Shown in pieces: positions 29,035-39,411 of a stretch of DNA of 64,000 bases. Origin of the DNA: Isochrysis galbana. Lineage: Eukaryota; Haptophyta; Isochrysidales; Isochrysidaceae. The notes beneath the pieces are model-generated. The model saw nothing but the letters and a program-made list of their open reading frames with translations, searched no databases and was not told the origin of the DNA. The stretch spans positions 1,830,001 to 1,894,000 of the forward strand of contig CM030940.1 in NCBI GenBank assembly GCA_018136815.1. Reading direction: 5' to 3'. Numbering within the stretch: position 1 is the first letter of the stretch; each line of letters opens with the position of its first letter. The position numbers were made by a program, and so were the translations under genes.

Positions 29035-29871
29035 TCAGAGCGCAGACTGAACGATCGATTCAGCAAGCAGACCGGCCTCCTTGAGCGATTTATCCAGCAT
29101 CGACGTAAGGGGCTTCGGTGGGAAGCCGCCGCGAAGTTCGAAAGAGACCCCAGGCGTAAGCGCCGCCACGTGCCCCTGTAGCTGTCTCACTGTGTGGGTA
29201 TGGTTGGCCTTGATCAGCTTCCGGCTGCCGTCGGCCAGGCGCACCTGGAGCGTCGTGGTCGGCTGCGACTCGTCTACGACAATCTCGGCGGCATCGGCCG
29301 GAGGCGGCGGGGGTGCCGCGGAGGAGGAACTTTCGTCACGCATCGTGCGCCCAGCGCCGCCGAAAGGCTTGAGTTTGACAGGCGGCGGCTTGTAGGGCTC
29401 ACCGCTCCGGTCAACAAGGTGGACATCGCTCTCTGCCTCCCCGTCCTCGCCTGCGAGCTCGGCAGGAAGGCGTCCCCGGTTTATGTCGGAGAGGAATGCC
29501 GCGTTGGCGGGGTCGGACGCGTCACGCAGCGGCCCGTCGTCCACACTAAACCCATTGGCCCAAAAGGTAATCGTGTGTTCCTGCGGGCGCGCTGGCTGCG
29601 CTGCTGCCTGAACGACAGCCGAGCCGTCGAGCGACTGGCCCGCGCCTGAGAAGGCTGCGTTGCCAGTAGGCTGGTTGGCCTGCCACTCACTCTCGGTCTC
29701 GGCACCCATCTCGTCTCGCGCGCGCTTCATCAGGTCGCGTGGATCAAGCACTTCCTGCCCACTGCCGCCGCCGCCGCGGCCCTGGCCTCCCGCATAGTAA
29801 GCCTGCCGCTCAGCGTCTTCCTTCTCGGCTGCATCATCCCTAAAATCTTTGAGCCCACGCACGTTAGACAT
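29035..29871 (-). CDS. p47/PUX-type Cdc48 cofactor with SEP and UBX domains
   Basis: A single minus-strand exon from ATG 29871 to the stop at 29035 gives 278 aa. The N-terminus MSNVRGLKDF with AYYAGGQGRGGGGSG matches plant PUX3/4/5 and p47 linkers. The SEP domain is EHTITFWANGFSVDDGPLRD followed by FLSDINRGRLPAEL (residues about 100-145). The UBX domain starts TTTLQVRLADGSRKLIKANH and continues FELRGGFPPKPLTSMLDKSL to LAESIVQSAL at the end. UBX binds the N domain of Cdc48/p97; p47 proteins adapt it for membrane fusion and protein turnover. The usual Phe-Pro-Arg loop reads FPP here. An N-terminal UBA domain is absent, as in the PUX3/4/5 group, unless it lies in an unseen upstream exon; TCTCTCAG directly precedes the start. 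Confidence 0.9.
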   Translation of the reverse strand: MSNVRGLKDFRDDAAEKEDAERQAYYAGGQGRGGGGSGQEVLDPRDLMKRARDEMGAETESEWQANQPTGNAAFSGAGQSLDGSAVVQAAAQPARPQEHTITFWANGFSVDDGPLRDASDPANAAFLSDINRGRLPAELAGEDGEAESDVHLVDRSGEPYKPPPVKLKPFGGAGRTMRDESSSSAAPPPPPADAAEIVVDESQPTTTLQVRLADGSRKLIKANHTHTVRQLQGHVAALTPGVSFELRGGFPPKPLTSMLDKSLKEAGLLAESIVQSAL

Positions 29872-30294
29872 GCCCAACCTGAGAGAGAGGTCAGTGGCAA
29901 GCAGGCATGAGCGAGGCGGGGAAGGGAGAAAAAGATACGGCAGGCTTCCCTCTCTCTCTCTCTCTTCACTCTCTCTCCCTCCCTCCCTCCCTGCCCCCTC
30001 TCCCCCCGCCCCCCTCCTCCCTCCGGTGTCTCTCTGATTTGCTTGACTGGTGGCCGGTATCCTGGCGTGAGTCTCTGGCTGAAGCTGCGCCCTAACGGCT
30101 CGTCAGGGCGCAGAGCAGAGCCTGGGGGAAGCTGGGCAGCAAAGGGGTAGGGGAGACCGAGAGGGGGGGAGCGGCCATCCCTCTCTCACCACGAGAGAGT
30201 GCGGCGCCCGGGCGCTCCGCGAGCAGAGCTCCTTCTCGCCGTGAGAAACTAACTGTATCAAAACGGAGAAATATGGATGACCGAATCTCTCCGC

Positions 30295-30304
30295 TGCTGC
30301 TGCT

Positions 30305-30387
<83 letters not shown>

Positions 30388-30389
30388 CT

Positions 30390-30429
<40 letters not shown>

Positions 30430-30540
30430 TCTCTCTCTCTCGATCTTTTCTCTCTCCCTCTCCCCCCCCCCCCCCCCCCCCTCTCTCTCCCTCTCTCTCT
30501 CTCTCCCTCTCTCTCTCTCCCCCCCCCCCCCCCCCGCCGC
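30295..30540. repeat. (CT)n microsatellite with poly-C runs
   Basis: About 240 bp of CT dinucleotides interrupted by TTTT and TTC, then two C-runs of about 20 bases. It sits directly before the heptamer array. Long frames here are low complexity only. Confidence 0.85.
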
Positions 30541-30606
30541 TCCTTCCCGCCCCTCCAGACGCAGAGCAAAAAGAAAACACAAATCTCTCTGCCCTGCCAC
30601 CAACAG

Positions 30607-31125
30607 CCCCTCTTACTCTTTACTCTTTACTCTTTACTCTTTACTCTTTACTCTTTACTCTTTACTCTTTACTCTTTACTCTTTACTCTTTACTCTTTAC
30701 TCTTTACTCTTTACTCTTTACTCTTTACTCTTTACTCTTTACTCTTTACTCTTTACTCTTTACTCTTTACTCTTTACTCTTTACTCTTTACTCTTTACTC
30801 TTTACTCTTTACTCTTTACTCTTTACTCTTTACTCTTACTCTTTACTCTTTACTCTTTACTCTTTACTCTTTACTCTTTACTCTTTACTCTTTACTCTTT
30901 ACTCTTTACTCTTTACTCTTTACTCTTTACTCTTTACTCTTTACTCTTTACTCTTTACTCTTTACTCTTTACTCTTTACTCTTTACTCTTTACTCTTTAC
31001 TCTTTACTCTTTACTCTTTACTCTTTACTCTTTACTCTGTACTCTGTACTCTTTACTCATTACTCATTACTCTTTACTCTTTACTCTTTACTCTTTACTC
31101 TTTATTACTCTTTACTCTTACGACG
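30607..31125. repeat. (TTTACTC)n heptanucleotide array, about 0.5 kb
   Basis: The 7-mer TTTACTC (TACTCTT) is repeated about 73 times with very few errors: one shortened unit near 30830 and variants CTGTACT and CATTACT near 31035-31075. Seven is not a multiple of three, so all frames stay open and encode LYSLLFT repeats; this is not evidence of a gene. The unit is not a known telomere repeat (plant and algal type is TTTAGGG). Confidence 0.9.
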
Positions 31126-31186
31126 GTTGCCCACTCTGGAGGTTGCCGCATCGTGGGCGTGCCCCTCTTCCCCCCCCAGGCAATCA

Positions 31187-31315
31187 TGGCCCCGAGGAAG
31201 CCCGCCAGCAAGCCCAAGCCGCCGAGGGGCCACTACACAGTCCATGCCCGCGATACGCGCGCACAGAACAGCGGGCGCGCATCGTGCATCGTGCATCGTG
31301 CATCGTGCATCGTCG
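31187..31315 (+). other. Possible short Lys/Pro-rich exon followed by (GCATCGT)n
   Basis: After a C-run and CAG, ATG at 31187 opens MAPRKPASKPKPPRGHYTVH. The frame then enters five copies of the heptamer GCATCGT (about 31279-31313). The start resembles a basic nuclear protein N-terminus, but no continuation was found before the transposable element at 31391. Weak support only. Confidence 0.25.
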
Positions 31316-31390
31316 AAGACGTGCGAAGAGCAGCCGCGCAGCCGCGCACTGCCGCTTGCACGGCGTTGGCGACAAGGCCACGCTTGCAAT

Positions 31391-31905
31391 CCTAGTTGTT
31401 AAACACAGGAACAGTGTGTTTCTACGGAAGTCAAAAACAGTGTTTTTCACCGTGTTTCTAGGAGACCCCTATGTCCGGAACAGAGGGTTGCGCGCTGCGC
31501 GCGCGCGGTGAGTGAGCGTGCGAGCGAGGCCATAGCCATAGCATAATCAATCCCGCCGCCTGATTGCTTGGCCTCCCACCTACCACTTCCACCTACCACC
31601 TAGCACCGCCTAGTTGGATGCAAGACAATCAATCATCAACCACAATCATGCTTGACATTTACAGTTACAATTACAATTACACTCCCACATCCCACAGGAA
31701 CTACCGGTAGCTGTGAGCTGTGAGCGTACGGGAGATGAGGATACAAATATACAATATACATGTATATGTATATACTATATATCTATATATATATGACCCG
31801 CTGTCCGCTGTTTTCGGTATTGTGTTTCACCGTGTTTCCAAAAAAGCCAAAAACAGCTGTTTTTGGTGTGTTTCTAGACCTAACCCACCGTGTTTCACAT
31901 CTAGG
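31391..31905. mobile_element. 515-bp hAT-like non-autonomous element with 8-bp target duplication
   Basis: The element begins CCTAGTTGTTAAACACAGG and ends with the complement of CCTAGATGTGAAACACGG. It is flanked exactly by CTTGCAAT on both sides (31383-31390 and 31906-31913). Inside are several GTGTTTC/GAAACAC motifs and an AT-rich centre (31740-31795) with no transposase. Ends and motif match the 116-bp element at 53004-53119. Eight-base duplications are typical of hAT transposons. Confidence 0.72.
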
Positions 31906-31919
31906 CTTGCAATAGGGCA

Positions 31920-32552
31920 TTTCCCGGAGGCAACGCGCGGCAAGCAGTCGCGTGGGAGCTGAAGAGGGGCACCTCGGCACCTCTGATGATGACTCCCCAC
32001 GGGATGCCAACCAACAGCTTCTCACTCTGACAAACGCTGAGAGGCTCAAGTTGGCATCTTGCATCTTGCATCTTGGGTTCTGGCTCGTGCTGACGTTCAC
32101 GACCCCAGAACAGGCACTCGATTGCTGTAAAGGTACTAAAGGTACGCGCTACGCGCTGTGCTGGCAGAGCGGCACAGGTTCAACAAGACTAAAAAGTACG
32201 GCAAGGGTACAATTCCTCTCAACACGCCGGAGCCGGAGCCGGAGCTCAACAGCTACTCACTACGCTCAACCATCAACCATCAACCACCTCAATTCTCAAT
32301 TCCGACATCGACCTGCCCGCTCGCCGCTCGCCCGCCCAAATTACGGACCTAAATTTCGCTGACTTCTTCTTCGATCGACCTTATTTTTTAAAAATGATCG
32401 CGAAAGTCTTGGAAGTGCCAATCTCCGGCCAAACAACACGGTAAATACAAATTTCCAATCTACAATTTGTCAATCTACAATCTAAATCTAAGGTCGTACC
32501 CTACACAGACGCCTCCCCCCCCCCCGGTACACTGCGGCGGCTCGGCGGGCGC
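31920..32552. other. Spacer before the giant membrane-protein gene
   Basis: Contains short repeats (GCATCTT three times near 32056-32076; GCCGGA repeats near 32229). A short frame at 32158 (LAERHRFNKTKKYGKGTIP) looks protein-like but is isolated. From 32340 the sequence turns AT-rich, then a C-run (32511-32525) precedes the next start. Confidence 0.4.
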
Positions 32553-35500
32553 ATGGCGACTCCGCGTCTCACGCTGCTCTGCGTTGCCGCCGCCTCCTTC
32601 TCTACCTCCTCTGCCGCCGCTGCCGTGGACGAGGTAGGCGGGACGTTCTCCGCAGCGAGTCGTGGGTCGATCCAGCGAGTCCGAGAGGACACCGTCGGCG
32701 CGCTCCCACGCTGGGGCTCTCTCTCTCCAGAGAGTTTGAGCTCGAGCGCTGCTTTGGGCCTCTCAGCTCTCGCACTGCAAGCGTCCGTAGCAGGCCTAGC
32801 TTCAGAAGCGACGATCAGGAGCAATGGAGAGCAGCCACCCGCATCTCTTAGTGCCCAGCCGGTGTGGCAACCGAGCCACACAGCCGAGGGAGAGCCAATG
32901 GCCTCGCGTATGTTGGAGGAAAAGGATGCGCTCACCGCTGCGGCCCAGGTGCGGCCGGGAGGCATAGCTCCAGCCGCAGGTGCGGCTGAATCCGGTGGAT
33001 CGGATGGCACCGCTTCAGTGACTAGCTCCGCTCCCATGTTGGCCTTCACTACTCCTACACTGGCCGCTGCTCCTACGTCGGACTCCCCTCCCGCAACGGT
33101 CTCCTCCACAGCAGTGGGCGCCTCTGCCGGGACGGGCAAACCATCTATGGAGACGGTGACCGCCGACAAGGTCTTGCTCGACCCGACCGCCTCGGCTAGC
33201 AGTCTCCCAAGTGTTCCCAGCGTGATACCCACGAGTTCCACTGCCGCCGCGGCAGTGGAGTCATCAACCCAGCAAGGAGCTCCCTCTGCTGCGAGCAGCG
33301 GCCCCGTCGTAGTGGCCGCGCTTGAGCCAGTGGTTGCCGCCGCCGTGGAATCTACTGATGGGGTTGCCTCTGCAGGTGGGGAGACGGTGACGTCTCTCGC
33401 TGTCCAGGTGGGTGAAAATGATTCGCCCGGCGGCACCACTAGCACCAGTCGGGTGATCGCAGCCGTGGCAAACGAGGTGACCGCGGGCGGCGTCAGCTCG
33501 CCGTCCAGTACCACACCGGCAGTGGTCGTTGCGCCAGTTGTTGTCCCGCCGTTGGATGCGTCCAACGTCCCTCTCGTTAGCGCGAGCAGCAAAGGTCGCG
33601 ATGCCGCAGCAGCTGCTCCTCCCGACGGCGCGATAGTTCCAGCAGCCAGCAGCTCACAGACAGCCGTATCGCTACTTGCTACAGCTAGCTCCCAACCGAC
33701 ACTTGCAGCGAGGGCGTCAGCTATTGCGCCGACCCAGAACGTGAGCCCTGCAACCCCAAACGCTGAGGATGCCGGCTCACCAGACGAATCCGCACCCACT
33801 GCGAGCGCTGCTGTTACCGCATTGGTCGTGGGCAAAGCGTCAGGCGATGCACCGCTTGAGCGCGCTACCATCTCCGCGGTGACTGAGGTTGGCATGGGGG
33901 CTCAACCAGCCTTTGGCAATTCAAGCGGCCTCACCGAGGCGACCACTGGCGCGTCGCCGGCTCTGACGGCTGCTCCACAAGCGAGCCTCCTCTTGCCCGC
34001 CAGTGCCGTTGGGGGCGATGAGCTTTCAAGCTCCGCCGCATTCTCCCCAGCCAGTGTTTATCCTGTGTCTGTCGAACCAGCATCCGCCATCAAGCCTGCG
34101 GCAGTGGGCGGCACCTCAGCCGCAATACCTGAGGGCCAACTCGGAACCATGGGCAATGCAGCCACTACCCCGAGCACCGGCGCTCCTAGCGATACCATTC
34201 CCTCTCTGACGGTGACAGTGGCCAGCACCGACCGGAGAGCGCAAGTCGCGACGGAATCCTCCGTCCTCGTTGCCAACTCCTTGGCTACCGTGGTTGACTC
34301 CGATACGGATACGCGCGGGGGAGCGCCAGGTAGCTTGACATCCGACCTTCAGCTGGATGGCACATCAGCGACAAGCACGCCATCTAGGTTTACAGCCGAT
34401 CAGGCCAGTCCAATACGCAGTGGTGCTCCGACGCCGGAAGATCCTCATGGGGCGGCTGGCGGTCCCGCTGTGAATTACATGATAGCAGCTACGAATGCGT
34501 CCGTCGCTGGCGTTGCTACGAGCGCCATGGCTCCCGCAACCACAGCAGTCGCACATGCGCTGGTCCCCTCCACCCTTGCGCGCACAGACGTGGCGCGGAT
34601 TGAGGACGTCACACGCACATCTTCAGACCTTGCCGCACGAGGTAGTCAGCCTAATCCAAAGCCTGTAGCCTTGACAACAAGCTTCACTGCCTCCGCTGCT
34701 TCGGCTAGTTCTTCTGGAGCTTCCACCATCGGCTTGATCGATGCCGGCTCGGCCAATTCGACTTCTATCAGCTCGTTGGCTGCTGTGGCAACTTTAGATG
34801 CCGCCCCAATGACGCCAAGCACCTCTACCACTGTAGGCACGGAAAGCGCCCTGGCCAAAGCTGCCAGTGCGAGCGTGACGGCATCGTCTAGCGTCATCAG
34901 CGCTGCCTCCGCACAACAGGCCATGGCTAGCACACCCACTCCTAGCATACCCGTCGCGCGTGCTGTAGCCATTGTGGAGGATGGCGCAAGCACGGCATCT
35001 ACTGCAACCCCGGTGGCCACGAGCGATGCTACGACTGCTGCGGCATCGATCTCTGTCTCGAGCGGAGTCGCCTCCGCAGCGGAGAACGCTGCAGCCCCGG
35101 CGGCCACAAGCGATGCTACAGGTCGGGTGCCGACACTGACTGCTGCGGCCTCGACCTCAGGCTCGAGCGCAATCGCCTCCGCAGTGGAGAGCGCAAACGT
35201 GGCCAGCTCGAGCAGGTCCGTCCCTACCGCCGTAGCTGTCGCCGACAACGTCACCGCGTCTGTCCCTGCCGCCGGCGCTATAGCCAGCGGAACTGCATCC
35301 TTGGCGATGCCACCCACCACCGGCGCTGCGGCAGCCGCGAGCGCCGTCTCCATCAGTGACGAGCCAGGCGCTCTCACCATCCAGCTGAACACGATAGCGA
35401 ATAGCGCAGAGAGCATGCACACCCCAGTGGGCAAAGTTGCTTCCTTGGGCCATAGCCATGTTACGAACGACAGTGCGCCAGCCGGCATTCCGGACAGTAG

Positions 35501-37145
35501 GCCGCCCCTCGGCGAGAATGTGAGCAGTGCCTTAGCTCCGACCGTTGCATTGGAGCCCGTTCTTGTTCCAGTACCAACGGCCGACGCGTACATCCCGACT
35601 GCGGGAAGCAGCGACTCCGTGAGCAAGGGCCAAATGCCATTGGCCCCGATGCCCTTGGCCGTTGCTAGCGGCGCACCATCGATCGCCATAGCTGCGACTA
35701 CCGGCAACTCGGAGCACGCACTCGCACGGGACCGTGCGGCTCTGGCCTCGACGCCGCTGCCGGGGTCAATGGGTGAGAAAGTTGTCGGAGACCAGCCCGA
35801 GCCGAGCGCCAGCACTAGCGCCGACGACGTCGCCATGTCCGCAAGCGCCGTGGCCGCCGCCGACGTCGCCGCCACGCAGCCCACACCCAAAACAGATACA
35901 AATGCAGTCACCACCAAACCTGCGAGCACCCGCACGTTCGCGGAGGCGGGATTGCAGCCTGCTGCTGCTGCTACGTCAGCAACCTCGACCTTCCTCAGCG
36001 GCGCCTCCGCGTACTTGACGCCCCCTCCACCGCCGGCTGTTACCTCGACTACCCCAACGTCGGCCGACGTGATCCGATCCGCCGGCACGCCCACTAAAAT
36101 TTCCTCGGTCTCGCGTGATCCCGTACCTGCACACCAGCTACCCAACTCGTTGCCCAAGACGTCCAGCATTGCGACCTCGGCCTCAGCCTTCTCGGTGCTC
36201 GCCGCAAGCCGCAATCTTTTCGTCATGGCCATCGTGCTCGCGCTCGCGGTGTACTTTCGCAGGCCGCTCCTTGTCTGCATTGGGAATGTGCGACGCTTAC
36301 CGCGCAACCTCGCGACGCTCCGAGGACGGCTCGGCGCACCGCCCGAGGAGGTGGAGAGCCTTGTGCGGCCATTGAAGTCTACATCGGGCTCCTGCAGAGC
36401 GCCCCGCAACGGTCTGTCGGGAGCCGTGCGGGCGCGGACAGCAGATGGGCCAAGTGTCTCGGTGGCGATGTCTTGGGAAGAGGACGACGCGGGGTGGGGT
36501 GATGTGGGAGGCGCTACCGCCCCCATGCGGAACGACCACGGGGGTGACTGGGGCTCACGTGAGGGTACTGGATCGTTGGGCGCCACGGACGGCTGGGATG
36601 ACGACGAGCTCGATCTTGAGGCGGCCCGCTCGAACGCTACGTTGCCGGCATCCAACGTCTCGGTAGTCGGGTTGCCGACGCGCGAAGCCGCAGCTGCCAT
36701 CGTCTGGCATGACAACCAGGCTCCATCGACACCTACAACGGCAGCAGTACCTGCGATGCGGGCGGCCGCGAGGAGTCCAGGAGGCAACGCCGCCTTAGTC
36801 GCAGCGCCTGCCTCTGGCGACGGCTGGGGGCACGAGGCCGACGGATGGGGCGATGACGAGGACTTCGATGGCTTCGACGAATCGCTAGAGCAGCCTGTAC
36901 TTCCGAGTGCATCGTCGCCCGCACCGCCCCCCATACCACCGCGTACGCCTCTGTTCGCGGCCTCGAGCTGCGCCAACTCCTCGCACAACTGTGGTGTGGG
37001 CGTAGGGGCGGCGGCGATATCCGCGTTGGGCGAGGCCCATACCGACGGTAGTTGGGGCGAAGCGGACGGCTGGGGCAACGATAGCGATGACGATGTTCTC
37101 GGAAACATCCCTGCTTCCACGACGGGCGGGCGCCTCGCGGGTTAA
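32553..37145 (+). CDS. Large Ala/Ser/Thr-rich type I membrane protein with WG-acidic cytosolic tail
   Basis: A single 1,530-codon exon runs from ATG 32553 to TAA 37143-37145. MATPRLTLLCVAAASFSTSS is a signal peptide. About 1,190 residues of Ala/Ser/Thr/Val/Pro-rich sequence follow, mucin-like and suited to O-glycosylation, with few charged residues. A single membrane helix, NLFVMAIVLALAVYF followed by RRPLL, lies near residue 1,225. The tail of about 290 residues carries repeated Trp-Gly/acidic motifs: DDAGWGDVGG, TDGWDDDELDLE, DGWGHEADGWGDDEDFDGFD and DGSWGEADGWGNDSDDD. Similar acidic aromatic motifs in other proteins bind clathrin-adaptor ear domains, so a sorting receptor or cell-surface mucin is conceivable; this is inference. 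No homologous family is recognised. Long antisense frames over this gene are by-products of its GC-rich codons. Confidence 0.82.
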   Translation: MATPRLTLLCVAAASFSTSSAAAAVDEVGGTFSAASRGSIQRVREDTVGALPRWGSLSPESLSSSAALGLSALALQASVAGLASEATIRSNGEQPPASLSAQPVWQPSHTAEGEPMASRMLEEKDALTAAAQVRPGGIAPAAGAAESGGSDGTASVTSSAPMLAFTTPTLAAAPTSDSPPATVSSTAVGASAGTGKPSMETVTADKVLLDPTASASSLPSVPSVIPTSSTAAAAVESSTQQGAPSAASSGPVVVAALEPVVAAAVESTDGVASAGGETVTSLAVQVGENDSPGGTTSTSRVIAAVANEVTAGGVSSPSSTTPAVVVAPVVVPPLDASNVPLVSASSKGRDAAAAAPPDGAIVPAASSSQTAVSLLATASSQPTLAARASAIAPTQNVSPATPNAEDAGSPDESAPTASAAVTALVVGKASGDAPLERATISAVTEVGMGAQPAFGNSSGLTEATTGASPALTAAPQASLLLPASAVGGDELSSSAAFSPASVYPVSVEPASAIKPAAVGGTSAAIPEGQLGTMGNAATTPSTGAPSDTIPSLTVTVASTDRRAQVATESSVLVANSLATVVDSDTDTRGGAPGSLTSDLQLDGTSATSTPSRFTADQASPIRSGAPTPEDPHGAAGGPAVNYMIAATNASVAGVATSAMAPATTAVAHALVPSTLARTDVARIEDVTRTSSDLAARGSQPNPKPVALTTSFTASAASASSSGASTIGLIDAGSANSTSISSLAAVATLDAAPMTPSTSTTVGTESALAKAASASVTASSSVISAASAQQAMASTPTPSIPVARAVAIVEDGASTASTATPVATSDATTAAASISVSSGVASAAENAAAPAATSDATGRVPTLTAAASTSGSSAIASAVESANVASSSRSVPTAVAVADNVTASVPAAGAIASGTASLAMPPTTGAAAAASAVSISDEPGALTIQLNTIANSAESMHTPVGKVASLGHSHVTNDSAPAGIPDSRPPLGENVSSALAPTVALEPVLVPVPTADAYIPTAGSSDSVSKGQMPLAPMPLAVASGAPSIAIAATTGNSEHALARDRAALASTPLPGSMGEKVVGDQPEPSASTSADDVAMSASAVAAADVAATQPTPKTDTNAVTTKPASTRTFAEAGLQPAAAATSATSTFLSGASAYLTPPPPPAVTSTTPTSADVIRSAGTPTKISSVSRDPVPAHQLPNSLPKTSSIATSASAFSVLAASRNLFVMAIVLALAVYFRRPLLVCIGNVRRLPRNLATLRGRLGAPPEEVESLVRPLKSTSGSCRAPRNGLSGAVRARTADGPSVSVAMSWEEDDAGWGDVGGATAPMRNDHGGDWGSREGTGSLGATDGWDDDELDLEAARSNATLPASNVSVVGLPTREAAAAIVWHDNQAPSTPTTAAVPAMRAAARSPGGNAALVAAPASGDGWGHEADGWGDDEDFDGFDESLEQPVLPSASSPAPPPIPPRTPLFAASSCANSSHNCGVGVGAAAISALGEAHTDGSWGEADGWGNDSDDDVLGNIPASTTGGRLAG

Positions 37146-38030
37146 CTGGATCGCGTCAGCATGTTCTGCCGCGCCGGGTGGGTGGGGCCGAGAGCAAATC
37201 GCAATGCTTGCAACGATCGCATCACCGGGCGTGCTGCGTGCTGCGCTCCATTGTGCTTCAGTCAGGCGCATCGAGGCTGTGCTCTCTTTAAGTGGTGGGG
37301 ATCGCCTCCACGGTGCTGTGGAGTCCGAACGATCCACGACATATCCTGGCGTCAAGACGGTGCTCTCTAAGCGCTGTTGCTGGCTTGCTTCATCGTCTCC
37401 CATGGTGCTACCGTCGTCGACGTCCACGTGCCCTATCAGTTCAAGCTGGGGCCGGCTTTTCTACTTCACAATATTGAGGCTGCAACGAGGAGAGTGATCC
37501 TTGGGGCACCAATAGCCGTCTAAAGTTCGTCTATCCTCTCGGCTTCCTCTTGGCTCTCTCCTTTGTGTGTTCTTTGAGAACCGTGGTCATGTCACAGTCG
37601 TATATGTGTAGACTCACCCACCGCTTGTTGCCATACAAAGTACCTTTAGCCACCTTTAGCCGGTGTGCATATGCGTGACAATTGGATGTCGTTGGCTTTG
37701 AACGTTGCGTACATCGCCTGCGTTGCTTTTGCCGACGGCTTAGGTCGAGGTAGCCGGTTGTCAACCGGTTGTAGAGCGACGCACTGGAGCGAGCGAATGC
37801 AATAGCACCCTTGCCCGTCTGGGGGGCGCCTTGGGATCTCGCGTTGGGCGTTGGGCGCCCAAGGGCTCTACAAGTGACGCGGGTTGGAGTGAATGCGCGA
37901 CGAGCGCCCGATTCGCGGAGAGGTGCAGCGACGGATTATTCTTTTATTTTAGCGATTTTTTATATACTACATACTACTAACTACTAGTACAACAAAAAAG
38001 CAACACTAGACTTAGCACTTAACGACAAAG
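37146..38030. other. Intergenic region without recognised gene
   Basis: 3' flank of the membrane-protein gene. Only short frames are present. It becomes AT-rich after 37935 (TTTATTTTAGCGATTTTTTA). Confidence 0.4.
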
Positions 38031-38039
38031 GATAACAAA

Positions 38040-38340
38040 AGACCGCGGGGGACAATGTGCCCCCAGCCGAAAAATCCAAAGGGGAAGGCCGGGCCCCGCA
38101 CACAGGGACAGACTGACAGACTTGACCCGAGGCAACCACAGCAGAACACAAGAGGCCTGCCCCGCCCCTCCGCCCCAAACGCGAGGCCCAAAGTAGTGCA
38201 CATGGGCCGACCCCCCAAAATCGAAGAAAAAGGAACGAGGGGGGGCGGGAGGGGGAGCGGAGGTAGGGGTATAGATAGGCGTTGACGTCGGGATCACGGG
38301 AGAGTGTTGTGTCACTAGCAGCTTAGCGGACACCTTTTTT
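38040..38340 (+). mobile_element. LINE 3' end fragment
   Basis: GGCCCAAAGTAGTGCACATG, GGCCGACCCCCC and AAAAGGAACGAGGGGGG match the LINE 3' UTR at 11830-11890. The fragment ends GCGGACACC plus a T-run, again an oligo(T) end. A TTTTAGCG motif occurs both before (about 37948) and right after (about 38340) and could be a short target duplication. From 38345 to 39411 no gene is seen; 38633-38970 carries repeated AAAGCTTG(G/C)TC blocks and a C-run. Confidence 0.7.
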
Positions 38341-39411
38341 TTTAGCGTGAGCGATTTTACGTCTTGCACATAGTGCTGTACGTCATCTCTACTTTTAGCC
38401 GGCTTGCTCGCGCAACGGGCGGCCGAACGCGAGCAAGCCTTAAACATAAGCGCAAGCGCGCCCCTTGAAACTAGAATGAAGTGTAAGCCCGTGTAAAAAA
38501 CAGCGCTTTTAGTGCAAACAAAAGCAAAAGCAAAAGCAAACGCTTTATGCTTTATCAAACCAAAAGCGTTCAATTATCCCCGGTTGAGAATCAGGGATAG
38601 CTTGTTTTCAAAGATGGGTGATATTTACAGCAAAGCTTGCTCGAAAGCTTGGTCCATTGGTCCATAGATAGTCGATTTTGGAGTCCACCAAAGCTCGATA
38701 GAAAGCTTGTTCCCAAAATAGTGCTCTGGGTCCCCCCCCCCCCCCCGTCCCCCCTCCCGCCTCCTGCCCGCCCGTTCACCGTTGCGATGGGCGAGCGACC
38801 GCCTCGAGGGGCCCTCCTCTCGCTAGAGATAGCAACGGTCGGCCGGCGAGCTATACCGCCGTCCGTATACGTGCTGCGCGTGCCGCGCGCCTATAGCAGC
38901 GCTCGGGCGCTGCGCGCCCGAAAAGCTTGGTCATAGTCATAGATGGTTGGCCACATCAGCAAAGCTTGCCAGCCGGGAACTCAACGAAGCACTTGGGGAG
39001 AGACGGGAGGGGAGCGAGGGGGAAGAGGGCTTCCGCGGGGAAGCCGGGGAGAAGAGAGGAGAGGGGGGACGGACCGATACGGGACGATGCGGGGGAGAAG
39101 GGAACTGGGGCGCGGCGACGGAGAGGGAGTCGCACGGGAAGACCTTAAAACGGAACGTACGAGGGGGAAGTGTACAAGGCCCCCCCTTTACCCGCAACAA
39201 CCATACTTAGACAGCGCACAATGGCTAGCGCGATTTCCACTCAACACAGGTCAATATGACAAAGGCCATTCTTGCACTAAGGACATTTACGGGCACACAG
39301 CACGCACGCCTTTTCGAAGTAATACTATAAGCATCGCAACCATGCAACGCCACGTTTTGCAGAAGGCAAAGGCCTCACCTCGAGACAATTCCTCAAATGT
39401 GCACACACGGC

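Noticed and set aside
30607-31125. Possible internal telomere
   Set aside because: The unit TTTACTC differs from TTTAGGG and other known telomere repeats; it is treated as a microsatellite.
30273-31511. Open frames of about 400 codons on the plus strand encoding Ser-Leu and LYSLLFT repeats
   Set aside because: They are products of CT and 7-bp microsatellites, which have no stop codon in any frame.
32501-37120. Long antisense open frames (464 and 824 codons) opposite the giant membrane protein
   Set aside because: They mirror its GC-rich, Ala/Ser/Thr codon pattern, lack domains, and the sense strand has a signal peptide, a membrane helix and a structured tail.
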